Of a DNA stretch of 39,872 bases, positions 25,212 to 34,003 are shown piece by piece. Origin of the DNA: Thermodesulfovibrionales bacterium. Its GTDB lineage: Bacteria; Nitrospirota; Thermodesulfovibrionia; Thermodesulfovibrionales; SM23-35. The stretch's first letter is position 1; each line of letters opens with the position of its first letter. Location: positions 1 through 39,872 of the forward strand of contig JAVHLL010000026.1 in assembly GCA_031082155.1 (NCBI GenBank). The letters are read 5' to 3'. The notes below the pieces were generated by a model that made no database searches, had not been told where the DNA came from, and saw nothing but the letters and a program-made list of their open reading frames with translations. Both the position numbers and the translations under genes were made by a program.

Positions 25212-26872
25212 TACAACGCATTCTCCTTTGCATAATGCTGCTTTTTCTCCCTTCCCTCACTCAAGGGGAAACACCCTATGAAGAGCAGCTGAACAGGGGG
25301 ATCCGGAATTCGGACCCGTATGCGTATATCCTCATCAAACAGTCGAAAACAGAAAACACGAAATCTACAGAACTCCTGAGGGAAGCGCTGAAACATTCCC
25401 CCGACCTTCCTGCCACATATTTTGAGCTTGCAAAGGCCAGGTTCTCTTTCCAGCCCCATCGGGTATTCGAGGCTCTCGACTATATATTTCAGGGAATCAG
25501 TATCTACAAGCAGAATTTCTGGTCGTCATTCATGCTGGCGTCCTCACTCCTCACAAGCCTCCTCTTATCCTTCCTGCTCACCACAGGAATCATCGTCCTC
25601 ATCAGGCTATTGAAGGATATCCCGCTGATTTCTCATGACATTCAGGAAAACAGGAAAAAAGTCCTGATACTCTTGGTCCTTTTTCCGGCCTTCTTTGGTC
25701 CGCTTTTTCTTCTCGGCAGTCTGCTCATCCTGCTCGGACTCTATATGACCAGATGGGACAAGGTCGTCCTCTCTCTCTACCTCGTTTTTCTGCTCTCCTC
25801 TCCCTGGACTTTTTATGCGCTTTCAACAGCGATGTCGGCTCCTGCTTCCGGTGCGCTGAAAGCCGTCGTGGAAGTCAATGAAGCAAGGGGAAACACCTAT
25901 GCGCTCTCGGTTTTACAGAACAGAGAAAATCCCGTTGAACTTTTTTCCTATGCCCTTGCATCAAAACGGGAAGGAAAGTATGGGGAGGCCATCGCTTCAT
26001 ACAACAAACTGCTTGCGCTGAGACCGGACCCGCGTGTATATAATAATCTCGCAAATTGCTATGTGGCTCTCCGGAACATAGAGAAAGCCAAGGAACTCTA
26101 CAAGAAATCGGCCCAGATGCGCCCTGCGGCTACGGTGCTGTATAATCTGAGCCAAGTATATCGGGAGACGCTCGACTTTGGGAAAGGAGAAGAATATTTC
26201 CTCGAAGCACAAAGACGCGACACGAATGCCGTTTCGCAATTCAGGGCCATATTTTCCAGGAAACCGAACAGGTTTGTCATCGATGAGGACCTGCCTGAAC
26301 CCGTGCTCTGGAACCATACCAGGACAAAGACATACCGCATCTCGACGATGGGGCTGTCACTCCTGCCGCCATGGGCAATAGCTGCGGTGGCAGTGCTCAT
26401 GGGAATTCTCTTTTTGTGGATGAATGACCGGATAAAGAACAGGGCGTATCGGTGCACCCGGTGCGGAAAGATCATGTGCAGTAAATGTGAAAAACATATT
26501 CTCTGGGGACATATGTGTCCGCAGTGCTTTAAATCTCTGGTAAAACTTGATGAACTTGATGCACGGGAGAGAATTGCACGGATTCTCGATGTATATGAAC
26601 ACAAGAAAACTCAAAGGGATATAATTAAAATCATCACCCTTTTCCTGCCGGGTTCCGGTTTTATCTATGCCGGGAATATCATGAGGGGCATGCTCTTTCT
26701 CTGGCCTTTCCTTTTCTTCCTGCTCATTCCCCTGGCGAATTCTTTCTTTGCGACCGGAATGCCAAATTTTTCACATATCTGGCTAAATCTTGTATCACTG
26801 GTTTTTATGGTAGTCGTCTATGGTTTGGCTAATATCATTACCAGGCGGAGGATTGCAAAAGGATGGCTTTAG
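25208..26872 (+). CDS. TPR-containing membrane protein with a zinc ribbon
   Basis: A 554-residue membrane protein not assignable to a named family. It has a signal peptide (residues 1-20, MIQRILLCIMLLFLPSLTQG), a helical repeat region (about 40-95), two or more membrane helices (about 105-200), TPR-like repeats (around 245-345: EGKYGEAIASYNKLLALRPD, ANCYVALRNIEKAKELYKKSA, YNLSQVYRETLDFGKGEEYF), another membrane helix near 390 and a Cys4 zinc ribbon (CTRCGKIMCSKCEKH, WGHMCPQC). Two C-terminal helices follow. It starts inside plsY's stop and overlaps the DUF4388 gene by 10 bases, so the pair probably works together at the inner membrane. A scaffold or assembly role is an inference. Confidence 0.8.
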   Translation: MIQRILLCIMLLFLPSLTQGETPYEEQLNRGIRNSDPYAYILIKQSKTENTKSTELLREALKHSPDLPATYFELAKARFSFQPHRVFEALDYIFQGISIYKQNFWSSFMLASSLLTSLLLSFLLTTGIIVLIRLLKDIPLISHDIQENRKKVLILLVLFPAFFGPLFLLGSLLILLGLYMTRWDKVVLSLYLVFLLSSPWTFYALSTAMSAPASGALKAVVEVNEARGNTYALSVLQNRENPVELFSYALASKREGKYGEAIASYNKLLALRPDPRVYNNLANCYVALRNIEKAKELYKKSAQMRPAATVLYNLSQVYRETLDFGKGEEYFLEAQRRDTNAVSQFRAIFSRKPNRFVIDEDLPEPVLWNHTRTKTYRISTMGLSLLPPWAIAAVAVLMGILFLWMNDRIKNRAYRCTRCGKIMCSKCEKHILWGHMCPQCFKSLVKLDELDARERIARILDVYEHKKTQRDIIKIITLFLPGSGFIYAGNIMRGMLFLWPFLFFLLIPLANSFFATGMPNFSHIWLNLVSLVFMVVVYGLANIITRRRIAKGWL

Positions 26873-27912
26873 AAGGCTCTCTCAAAGATTTTGGCCTCGC
26901 CGATATTCTTCAGCTTATCTTCTTTCAGAGGAAGACCGGCGTTCTCACGATCGACAGCAGGATGGACAAAATCAGGCTGCTCTTCATCGAAGGGCATATC
27001 ACCGGCGCCGAATCGAAGCGCAGGATAGAGGCAAACAGGCTCGGCAAAGTCCTTGTAAAAAAAGAAATCCTTCGCGAAGAACAGCTTCAGGGTTTGCTCG
27101 ATGAACAGCGGAGCACCAATATCAAACTCGGCAATCTCCTGGTCAGAAAAGGACTGGTCACAAAAGAAGAGCTTGAAGAAATACTGACTGGTCAGATTAA
27201 AGAGACCATAATCCAGGTATTCGCCTGGAAAGACGGCACCTATGCGTTCACTCCACAGGCAGTGCCTGCAGATAAGGATATACCCATATCCATTGATACC
27301 CAGCACTTGCTCATGGAAGGGTTGAGGATTGTTGACGAATGGACGCTCATAGAAGGGAAAATCACACTCGATACCGTATTTTCAAAAATATCCGGCCACA
27401 CTGCCGAACTCACCGCGAACGAAGAGGATATTCTTTCCCTGGTAGACGGTGGAAACGATGTAAGCACAATTATTGACCTGAGCGGACATGACGATTTCGA
27501 GGTATCGAAAACCCTTGTCTCTCTGCTCGAAAAACATGCGATAGAGTTGACAACAGCGGCGCCGGTTGTTGGAGAGATAGCGCTTGCTGCACCAAGGAAG
27601 CCTTCAGCCTCTTACCGTCTAACCCCTGTCTTTGCAGTCGTTCTTGCACTGCTAGTATCCCTGCCTTCTGTATTTCTTGATAGCAGCCAGATGTTTAAAA
27701 AACTGAGGGCCGCCGAGACAATTAATGATTTGAGGTTCGAAATCAAGGTTTACAAATTCGAGCATGGTGTATACCCTGAAAAACTCGACATGATTTCTCA
27801 AAAAGCGGACCCGTGGGGAAACCCGTATTTCTATACACAGAACAATTATGCCTTCATTGTTCTCAGCCCTGGACCTGATGGTGCACAGGGTACATCCGAC
27901 GATATTTATTAG
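26863..27912 (+). CDS. DUF4388 protein fused to a pseudopilin-like C-terminus
   Basis: A 349-residue protein with an unusual build. Residues 1-60 are a DUF4388 (PATAN) domain, [20 protein letters not shown] being its standard start. Residues about 60-135 contain a helical region like the MshE/GspE N-terminal module ([20 protein letters not shown]). Residues 150-230 continue a helical bundle. A single membrane helix follows (253-272). The last 65 residues ([38 protein letters not shown]) match the globular end of GspG-type pseudopilins, including their Ca-binding Asp-rich tail. The prepilin leader is not at the N-terminus, so it cannot be processed as a normal pilin. GGAGG lies 10 bases before the ATG. 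Confidence 0.85.
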   Translation: MALEGSLKDFGLADILQLIFFQRKTGVLTIDSRMDKIRLLFIEGHITGAESKRRIEANRLGKVLVKKEILREEQLQGLLDEQRSTNIKLGNLLVRKGLVTKEELEEILTGQIKETIIQVFAWKDGTYAFTPQAVPADKDIPISIDTQHLLMEGLRIVDEWTLIEGKITLDTVFSKISGHTAELTANEEDILSLVDGGNDVSTIIDLSGHDDFEVSKTLVSLLEKHAIELTTAAPVVGEIALAAPRKPSASYRLTPVFAVVLALLVSLPSVFLDSSQMFKKLRAAETINDLRFEIKVYKFEHGVYPEKLDMISQKADPWGNPYFYTQNNYAFIVLSPGPDGAQGTSDDIY

Positions 27913-27920
27913 CACTTCCA

Positions 27921-28718
27921 ATGATCGGGAATAAAGCTTTAGTCCTCCTGAGCGGCGGCATCGACTCCGCGACAACACTCGCGATTGCAAAATCCGGAGG
28001 ATACGAAATCTATGCCCTGAGTTTCGATTACAGCCAACGGCACGCACGAGAGCTTGAGTCTGCACAGATGGTCACCTCGGTCTTCGGAGTTAAACAGCAG
28101 CTTGTAATACAATTCAATCTCAGAGAAATAGGGGGTTCTGCACTGACCTCTGACATAGAAGTACCGAAGGGACGTTTAAAAGATAAATTAAGCGGGTCGG
28201 GAGCATCATCCATCATCCCCGTCACTTACGTTCCTGCCCGGAATACCATCTTTCTCTCCTTCGCTCTTGCATGGGCCGAGGTCCTTCTTGCAGAACATAT
28301 TTTTATCGGCGCGAACGCAGTCGATTACAGCGGGTATCCTGACTGCAGGCCGGAATATCTTAAGGCATATGAAGCAATGGCCAACCTTGCAACAAAGGCC
28401 TCCGTTGAGAAGAAGATACAATTTCACATTCATGCACCCCTTCTCCGGATGAAAAAATCCGAAATTATCAAAAAGGGGGTTGAACTGGGACTCGATTATG
28501 CACTGACTTGGAGTTGTTATGACCCGCAACCAAAAAAAATTGGAAGTGAAAAATTAAGAGTGAAAAGGCATGGAAAACAAAAATCCGGACCCAGAACTCT
28601 GCCCTCAGGAACTGTACTCGTTCCCTGCGGAAGATGTGACAGTTGCGTGTTCAGGGCAAAAGGGTTTCAAGAGGCGGGTATGCAGGACCCTCTGCTGAGA
28701 AGTTTTAAGGACTCATAG
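27921..28718 (+). CDS. queC: 7-cyano-7-deazaguanine synthase
   Basis: QueC makes preQ0 from 7-carboxy-7-deazaguanine, ammonia and ATP, for queuosine in tRNA. The PP-loop LSGGIDSAT (residues 10-18) binds ATP. The zinc site needs four Cys: C199 (TWSCYDPQ), C236, C239 and C242 (PCGRCDSC), all present. The protein is 265 residues, longer than the usual 220-235. Between C199 and C236 there is a Lys/Arg-rich insertion of about 30 residues (residues 204-233, bases 28530-28619) that most QueC proteins do not have, and its first half is AT-rich. No ribosome site precedes the ATG; it begins 8 bases after the DUF4388 stop, so coupling is likely. queD and queE are not in the window. Confidence 0.92.
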   Translation: MIGNKALVLLSGGIDSATTLAIAKSGGYEIYALSFDYSQRHARELESAQMVTSVFGVKQQLVIQFNLREIGGSALTSDIEVPKGRLKDKLSGSGASSIIPVTYVPARNTIFLSFALAWAEVLLAEHIFIGANAVDYSGYPDCRPEYLKAYEAMANLATKASVEKKIQFHIHAPLLRMKKSEIIKKGVELGLDYALTWSCYDPQPKKIGSEKLRVKRHGKQKSGPRTLPSGTVLVPCGRCDSCVFRAKGFQEAGMQDPLLRSFKDS

Positions 28719-28737
28719 TATACACTGATCAGACCCT

Positions 28738-29178
28738 ATGGAATCTATGCATATATCCCCTGTCAGCCTGAGAGGTCATCACCTGATATGCCTCCATTTC
28801 TTTAATGGTGAAGGATACCGCCCTAACTTTGTGGCAAATCTCAGGAATATTCTGGAGAGAGCAGAGACAGGGGAACAGATCAATATTTGTGAGGGCGCCG
28901 ACGATATCTGCAGTGCGTGTCCTTCTCTGCAGGAAAAACGCTGCCGCTATAGTGAAGATTCCGAGAAAGAGATCAAAGAAATGGACAGGGCAGCAATTGA
29001 ATTACTCCATATCCAGTCCCATGTGAAAATCTCATGGCTGGCAATAAAAGAACGCATACCGGAAATATTCGCTTCCTGGGCCGGGAAATTCTGCAGGGAA
29101 TGCGACTGGTTTGCCGTGTGCAGGAATAACAAAGTCTTCACCCGTTTACTCGATGAAAAAGCTCAAAGTGAATTTTGA
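28738..29178 (+). CDS. DUF1284 domain protein
   Basis: A 146-residue cytosolic protein of the DUF1284 family, thought to bind an iron-sulfur cluster. The core is VSLRGHHLICLHFFNGEGY, then NICEGADDICSACPSL, KRCRYSEDS and near the end FCRECDWFAVC. These provide about eight Cys that could hold one or two clusters. Function is not known. The ATG at 28738 has no ribosome site; the ATG at 28747 (MHISPVS) is an alternative. It follows queC by 19 bases and overlaps the UPF0158 gene by 26 bases, so it belongs to the same transcript. Genes of this family are often found in anaerobes. Confidence 0.88.
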   Translation: MESMHISPVSLRGHHLICLHFFNGEGYRPNFVANLRNILERAETGEQINICEGADDICSACPSLQEKRCRYSEDSEKEIKEMDRAAIELLHIQSHVKISWLAIKERIPEIFASWAGKFCRECDWFAVCRNNKVFTRLLDEKAQSEF

Positions 29179-29686
29179 CGAGATTCAGAAGGCAATGGAA
29201 GACGTCGTACGCGACAACTTCGATTATTTTCTCGATATTGCAACCGGGGAAGTGATCGCCTTCTCCGAAGAAATGCTGGAGGAAGCTCAATCCAGGCTGC
29301 ATGTTGAAGACTTTGACGATATGATGGATGAGATTGAATCCATAGAATTTGATGAATTGCCTGACCTTCCGGAATATATGGAAGACGAAGTTGAGATAAT
29401 ACTCGAAATTCTGCTTGACGAAAGCGGACAGTATGTCAGGATACCGGAAAGGCCTTCCTCGACCGCCTATACATCCATGTCCCTGTTTATTGAAACAGTC
29501 GCAGACCCCGCGCTGAAAACAAAACTGCTCGATGCCCTCGATGGAAAAGGAGCGTTCAGGAACTTCAAAGACGTGTTAGTGCACTATCCCAAAGAAAGAA
29601 AACGCTGGCACAGTTATAACGCAAAAACAATAAAAAAAGAAATCAATGAATGGCTTCATATCATCGGGGCCAATTCCCTCTCATAG
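29153..29686 (+). CDS. UPF0158 family protein
   Basis: An acidic, cytosolic 177-residue protein of family UPF0158, function unknown. The start at 29153 (MKKLKVNFDEIQKAMEDVVR) matches the family's N-terminus; a longer frame from 29111 is inside the preceding gene. Conserved features are FDYFLDIATGEVIAFSEE near the start and, toward the end, the KGAFRNFKDVLVHYPKERKR stretch followed by WHSYN. Asp and Glu dominate residues 50-100. It overlaps the DUF1284 gene by 26 bases and closes the long plus-strand run that begins with kdsC. Confidence 0.85.
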   Translation: MKKLKVNFDEIQKAMEDVVRDNFDYFLDIATGEVIAFSEEMLEEAQSRLHVEDFDDMMDEIESIEFDELPDLPEYMEDEVEIILEILLDESGQYVRIPERPSSTAYTSMSLFIETVADPALKTKLLDALDGKGAFRNFKDVLVHYPKERKRWHSYNAKTIKKEINEWLHIIGANSLS

Positions 29687-29789
29687 CATTTTTGCTTACC
29701 CTCTTTTATCCGGGAATCTCCATTTTATCCCCAAAGCCGTTTACGGATTTTCCCTTAATTCTCTGCCTCCTGAGAAACAACGGACATTA

Positions 29790-30071
29790 CTATTCAATGC
29801 CCATTTTGTGCAGGGCTTCATCCGCAGAACTCTTTGCCGCCGGGGCCTCCTCAGGCAGATAGAGCATGACCCCGCCCCTGACAGGCCTTATAATTATCTT
29901 CCCTTCGCCTGACAGTTTATTCGTGACCTCAACCGGGTTTTCACCATTGAAATACTTTTTGAACGCCTCGTTGAACCCTGAGTAGACACTGTGAATACCC
30001 TTGTACCCTTCCTTCCTCAAACTCACGACAGCTTTCTTAATAAACTCCTCATGACTTAACTTTTCTGACAT
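29790..30071 (-). CDS. Small conserved protein of unknown function
   Basis: A 93-residue, lysine-rich protein with no signal peptide or membrane segment. AAAAGGAGGAGGGAACC precedes the ATG at 30071, a strong ribosome site, which supports it as a real gene. MSEKLSHEEFIKKAVVSLRK is helical, followed by KGIHSVYSGFNEAFKKYF, then a beta-like EGKIIIRPVRGGVMLYLP. A winged-helix-like order of helices followed by strands is possible but not proved. I do not recognise the family. It converges with the UPF0158 gene and has its own weak promoter signal. Confidence 0.7.
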   Translation of the reverse strand: MSEKLSHEEFIKKAVVSLRKEGYKGIHSVYSGFNEAFKKYFNGENPVEVTNKLSGEGKIIIRPVRGGVMLYLPEEAPAAKSSADEALHKMGIE

Positions 30072-30098
30072 GGTTCCCTCCTCCTTTTCTTGTATTTC

Positions 30099-30104
30099 AT
30101 TATA
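30099..30104 (-). promoter_or_regulatory. Possible -10 element for the small protein gene
   Basis: TATAAT on the minus strand at 30099-30104 is a perfect -10, placing the transcription start about 20 bases before the ATG at 30071. No -35 close to consensus lies 16-18 bases upstream, so confidence is low. Confidence 0.3.
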
Positions 30105-30144
30105 GTAGGGTTATATTTACTTATATATATCCATCATAACGTTA

Positions 30145-31542
30145 TCAAAGTAACGCTGTTTCATCAAGTTTTATCTTCTCATCAGAGTCAATGGCTGTCT
30201 GTTTTCTGATTTCTTCTATTTTTTTCAGAGGTCTCTCAAGCATGTTTCTCCTTGTCGTAACGAGGATATCGTATTCCTTTTTTGCTGCATCCAGTCTCTC
30301 ACCCATGCTTGTAAATTTATCCTTATAGGCATTCCATTGCTTCGAAAACTCACTCAGCAGGTTCAGTATCTCCGCAGCGGTCCGTTCAAGATTGAAATTC
30401 TCGATTGCCTGCCTTATGACCGCAAGAACTGCATATAAGGTAAAAGGAGAACATAAGATAACTTTCTGCTTCAGTGCCTCATCCATGATTGTTGTGTCCG
30501 CTTCATTGATAAAACTGAATACCTGTTCATTCGGGATAAACATGAGCACATAATCGACAGTATTCTCTGCAGGATTAATGTAATCACGTGTAGTCAACTG
30601 TTTCATCATGACTTTCGTATTCTTCAGGAGTTCATCTCTGTAGCGTTTCCTGTCGTGATCAGATTCTGCATGGAGATAGTGCATATAATTATCAACCGGG
30701 AACTTCACATCCATATTGACCTTCAGCTGGTTCGGAAGATAGAAAGTATAGTCGGGCCTGCCCGATGTACTGTCCATCGTCTTCTGTTTTATGTAATTGA
30801 TCCCTTCTACCATGCCCACAAGACGGATGATATCTTCTGCCATACGTTCACCCCACTCACCTCTTTTTTTGGAGCTCGCAAGCGCATGACTGAGCCGTTC
30901 GGTAGTCTCCTTCAGGGTAAACGTAACTTCTTCGTGCTTTTTGATAAGAGTAGCAACCTCAGTAAATTTTTCACCGCTGGCCTTGCCGATTTCCTCGATT
31001 TTTCTCTGAACGTCGGAGAGTGTTTTCCCGATCGCTTCGATATTCTGGTCAATAAGTTCCTTTTTGCCGTCGAGTTCCTTCTTGCCGTCTACTGTCTGGG
31101 TCTTCAGTTTCTCTTCAGCAAGCCGGATAAAATCATCTGCATATTTTTTGAATTCCTCGGTATTTTTTGTGAGGGCGTCCAGCGAGAGGGCTTTAAATGT
31201 GTCGCTGAGCCTTGCTGCCATTGACTCAAATCGTTCTCTCTCTTCCTTCAGATGTTTCTGGGCTTCCTCGAGTCTCGCCTTCATTTCACGCTCGATATCA
31301 AGCTCGTTTCTTATCTGTTCAAGCTCGAAATCCCTGTGCTGAACCTGCTGCCTCAGTTCCTCTACGCGCGCCTCGGCTCCGCTTGCCCTTTTCCCCAGTT
31401 CCGTGATCTGGTTTGCATATGACACCTGGATGTCGGAGACCTGTTTGTCAGACTGTCGCTGCCGGCGTGAAATTGCAAGGAGCCATGCGATGATGCCACC
31501 TATTATCAGGCCGGAAATAAAATACAGTATGGATATCGTCAA
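30145..31542 (-). CDS. rmuC: DNA recombination protein RmuC
   Basis: A 465-residue protein of the RmuC family, which limits recombination at inverted repeats in E. coli and carries a nuclease-like core. It has an N-terminal membrane anchor (about residues 1-23, ILYFISGLIIGGIIAWLLA), a long coiled coil (about 25-200, rich in Glu/Lys/Gln) and the C-terminal RmuC domain with RPDYTFYLPNQ and the MDVKFPVDNYMHYL motif of PD-(D/E)XK type enzymes. The start is a TTG at 31542 behind GAGG at about 6 bases. A 123-base gap separates it from the upstream GroES-like gene. It is the last gene but one of the minus-strand group. Confidence 0.93.
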   Translation of the reverse strand: MTISILYFISGLIIGGIIAWLLAISRRQRQSDKQVSDIQVSYANQITELGKRASGAEARVEELRQQVQHRDFELEQIRNELDIEREMKARLEEAQKHLKEERERFESMAARLSDTFKALSLDALTKNTEEFKKYADDFIRLAEEKLKTQTVDGKKELDGKKELIDQNIEAIGKTLSDVQRKIEEIGKASGEKFTEVATLIKKHEEVTFTLKETTERLSHALASSKKRGEWGERMAEDIIRLVGMVEGINYIKQKTMDSTSGRPDYTFYLPNQLKVNMDVKFPVDNYMHYLHAESDHDRKRYRDELLKNTKVMMKQLTTRDYINPAENTVDYVLMFIPNEQVFSFINEADTTIMDEALKQKVILCSPFTLYAVLAVIRQAIENFNLERTAAEILNLLSEFSKQWNAYKDKFTSMGERLDAAKKEYDILVTTRRNMLERPLKKIEEIRKQTAIDSDEKIKLDETALL

Positions 31543-31623
31543 TAGATACCTCTTTCCCGGGCTTCCTTATTATACATGTTCATAGACCAGAATCCTTCCG
31601 CCGTTTCGTGTCTCTCCTATCCT

Positions 31624-31648
31624 CTTCACAAGCTTCTTCTTGTGGAAG
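31624..31648 (-). other. Hairpin after the GroES-like gene
   Basis: CTTCACAAG (31624-31632) pairs with CTTGTGGAAG (31639-31648), allowing a one-base bulge and a six-base loop. It begins 18 bases downstream of the GroES-like stop on the minus strand. There is no T-run, so it is a weak terminator or a 3'-end stabiliser. Confidence 0.3.
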
Positions 31649-31665
31649 CTTTTATGCGGAGAATG

Positions 31666-32043
31666 CTAATGCTCGCTTTCGGTCTCGATCTCAACCCTCA
31701 CTATCGCCAGGATGGAAGAATGGGGAACGATAAGGTATTTCTTCCCTTCAAACTCTATCTCCATAGCAGAATCCTTAAGGAAGATTGCATAATCTCCTTC
31801 GGTTGCCTGAAGGGGGATATACCTTACTTCCTGTGTTGCGCCCGCAGCCCAGGGTTCGTCGGAAACATTCGGGTTATGGATTGCGTAGCCCGGACCAGCT
31901 TTTACCACATAGCCTCCGACAACTTTCTCCTTTGCTTTCACAGTGTCCGGGAGATAAAGCCCTGAACTTGTCTTGTCCATACCTTCATCCGGGTCGATGA
32001 GAACCCGGTCACCGATAACGATAAGGTTTTTCTTTGCCTTCAT
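31666..32043 (-). CDS. Long GroES-like co-chaperone
   Basis: A 125-residue member of the Cpn10/GroES family, about 28 residues longer than ordinary GroES. The N-terminal IVIGDRVLIDPDEGMDKTSSG-type region contains the mobile loop (residues about 16-32, ending SGLYLPD), which in GroES contacts GroEL. An extra stretch AIHNPNVSDEPWA follows the roof loop, and the protein ends with YLIVPHSSILAIVRVE, the expected final strand. Long solo GroES-like proteins occur in several phyla beside unrelated genes. No groEL is next to it. It may be a housekeeping variant or partner of a separate GroEL. No ribosome site is visible before the ATG. Confidence 0.85.
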   Translation of the reverse strand: MKAKKNLIVIGDRVLIDPDEGMDKTSSGLYLPDTVKAKEKVVGGYVVKAGPGYAIHNPNVSDEPWAAGATQEVRYIPLQATEGDYAIFLKDSAMEIEFEGKKYLIVPHSSILAIVRVEIETESEH

Positions 32044-32103
32044 AAAGGTATTTTAAAATATTTTGGAATCCTGATGCACATAAGCAGCGTCCCCTCCTCT
32101 ATA

Positions 32104-33486
32104 TCAGAGGGCAAAAACATCTCCCTTCGCGGGCACATGCGTGGCGAAACCAAATTTCTCCTTCACGAGTGCACCAAACGAGAGCGCCACATCTTCTTCT
32201 CCGTGCACGATAAAAACTTCTGGTGAATTGCGAAAATGCGAGAGCCATGCCATGAGTTCCGCCCTGTCTGCATGTGCGGAGAAACCGTTGATGGTATAGA
32301 TCGAAGCCCTTATCGCAATCTCATCACCGAGGATGTTCACACTCCTTGCCCTGTCGACTATTTTCCTCCCGAGGGTCCCTTTCCCCTGGAACCCGACGAA
32401 CACAATACTGCATTCACGCCGCCAGAGGTTATGCTTCAGGTGATGACGGATCCTCCCGCCATCGCACATTCCGCTCCCTGCGATCACGATGATTCCCGAT
32501 TTTATTTTATTCAGGGCCATCGAACCCTGAACGTTCTGCACGAAGTGCAGCCTGACGGCAGGATCAAAATCCAGCTTCGCAAAAAGTCTCTTGGCTTCAT
32601 CGTCAAAGAGCTCAGGATGCGCCAGATATACTTTTGTTGCCTCTTCTGCAAGCGGACTGTCAAGGTACACCTGAAGGCCTGAAAGCCTCTTCTCCCTCAC
32701 GAGATCGTTGAGGATATAGAGCAGATCCTGCGTCCTTCCCACTGCAAAAGAGGGGATATAGACATTGCCGCCTTTTTTGAACGTTGTTTTGATCGCTTCA
32801 GCGAGCTCGTCTATGCTGTCTTTCAGCGGCTTATGGAGTCTGTTGCCATAGGTAGACTCCATGACGATGAAATCGGCTGCAGCAGGCGCGGAGGGGTCCT
32901 GCAGGATGGGATTCCCCCGCTTCCCGATATCGCCTGAAAACACGACCTTCTTCTCTCGTTCGCCATCCTGAAACCAGAGTTCGAGCGAACCGGAGCCGAG
33001 AATATGGCCGGCTTCAACAAACCGGTACTGCACTCCGTTCCCGAGAGGGAAAACAGTGTTGTATGGTTTTGTCTCGAAAAGCTCCATCACGTTCCTGACA
33101 TCATCAATCGTATACAGTGGAGAAACAGGAGGCATGCCTGCTCTCTCTGCCTTTTTCGTCAGCCATAGCGCATCATTTTCCTGAATATGTGCGGAATCCG
33201 AGAGCATGAATTCGAGAAGATCTCTCGTAGCAGGCGTAGTGAGAATCCTCCCCCGGAACCCCTCCCTCGCAATCCTCGGCAGCATGCCTGAATGATCAAG
33301 ATGGGCATGGGTGATGAAGATATACCGGATATCCTCAGGCTGGAAATCGAACTCTGTTCTGTTTATTTCGTCTGCATCCTCACCCTGAGAGAGCCCACAT
33401 TCTACCAGCATCTTCAGTGCATTGCATTCCAGATAAAAACAGGACCCTGTCACCATTCGTGCACCACCAAGAAACTTTAGTACCAT
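32104..33486 (-). CDS. Metallo-beta-lactamase/beta-CASP RNA-processing-type hydrolase
   Basis: A 460-residue cytosolic hydrolase with the MBL, beta-CASP and RMMBL order seen in CPSF-73 and archaeal/bacterial homologues. The zinc motif HAHLDH is H60, H62, D64, H65; then EAGHILGSGSLEL supplies another His, and SGDIGK the bridging Asp. The beta-CASP part contains MESTYGNRLH and SFAVGRTQDLLYIL, then IIVIAGSGMCDGGRIRHHLK. RMMBL ends with FSAHADRAELMAWL. Such proteins are ribonucleases, but RNA processing by this one is inferred. It follows sixA by 37 bases and precedes the GroES-like gene by 60 bases. The ATG at 33486 has a weak GGAG ribosome site. Confidence 0.9.
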   Translation of the reverse strand: MVLKFLGGARMVTGSCFYLECNALKMLVECGLSQGEDADEINRTEFDFQPEDIRYIFITHAHLDHSGMLPRIAREGFRGRILTTPATRDLLEFMLSDSAHIQENDALWLTKKAERAGMPPVSPLYTIDDVRNVMELFETKPYNTVFPLGNGVQYRFVEAGHILGSGSLELWFQDGEREKKVVFSGDIGKRGNPILQDPSAPAAADFIVMESTYGNRLHKPLKDSIDELAEAIKTTFKKGGNVYIPSFAVGRTQDLLYILNDLVREKRLSGLQVYLDSPLAEEATKVYLAHPELFDDEAKRLFAKLDFDPAVRLHFVQNVQGSMALNKIKSGIIVIAGSGMCDGGRIRHHLKHNLWRRECSIVFVGFQGKGTLGRKIVDRARSVNILGDEIAIRASIYTINGFSAHADRAELMAWLSHFRNSPEVFIVHGEEDVALSFGALVKEKFGFATHVPAKGDVFAL

Positions 33487-33523
33487 TATAGTCTCCTCTC
33501 AATCTGTACTATCCGGGTTACCC

Positions 33524-34003
33524 TTACAACGAATCACAGTACCCCACTGTTTCTCCCACAATAGTCTGCGGCGTTATCATCCACTGCAGCGACCATATAC
33601 CTGATTCATTTCTCTTCAGACACACGACCCCTGCCATCTGAAAAGCAATGATATTCTTTTCTGCATCATCGCACAGGAGGAGGGAAGAGAGTCTGGCAAG
33701 ATGGGGGAGATGACCAACAAGAAACAGGTTGTCCGATAAACCGGTCAGCCTCTCTTTCCATATTGCCGGATTTTCAAGGGGTAACAGGCCATCTTTTTCC
33801 GATATTCCTTTCATCGGTTTGAGATACTTGCAGATTACTTCTGCTGTCTGTCGCGCCCGCAATTTCGTGCTGTGAATTATATCATCCACCCTGATATCAA
33901 GTTTGGAAAGGCAGGAAGCAACCCTTGTGATATCCATCAGCCCCTGTGAGGAGAGAGGTCTGGAAGGGTCTTCTTCTTCCCCTTTTGCTGCTCCGTGCTG
34001 CAC
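33524..34003 (-). CDS. sixA: SixA-type phosphohistidine phosphatase with a damaged 5' end
   Basis: A histidine-phosphatase-superfamily protein related to SixA, which removes phosphate from His-phosphorylated signalling proteins. QHGAAKGEEEDPSRPLSSQG holds the catalytic His (the family's RHG is here QHG), and STKLRARQTAEV supplies Arg, while FLVGHLPHLARLSSLLL holds the second His. The natural beginning should be Met-x-Leu-Tyr-Leu-Val, but an ATG at 34016-34018 with a perfect AAAGGAGG is followed at once by TAG (34013-34015). The frame then continues open. The coordinates given start at the first downstream GTG, which would drop the first beta strand. It is either a pseudogene, a reinitiation case or a recent mutation. 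Confidence 0.75.
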   Translation of the reverse strand: MQHGAAKGEEEDPSRPLSSQGLMDITRVASCLSKLDIRVDDIIHSTKLRARQTAEVICKYLKPMKGISEKDGLLPLENPAIWKERLTGLSDNLFLVGHLPHLARLSSLLLCDDAEKNIIAFQMAGVVCLKRNESGIWSLQWMITPQTIVGETVGYCDSL

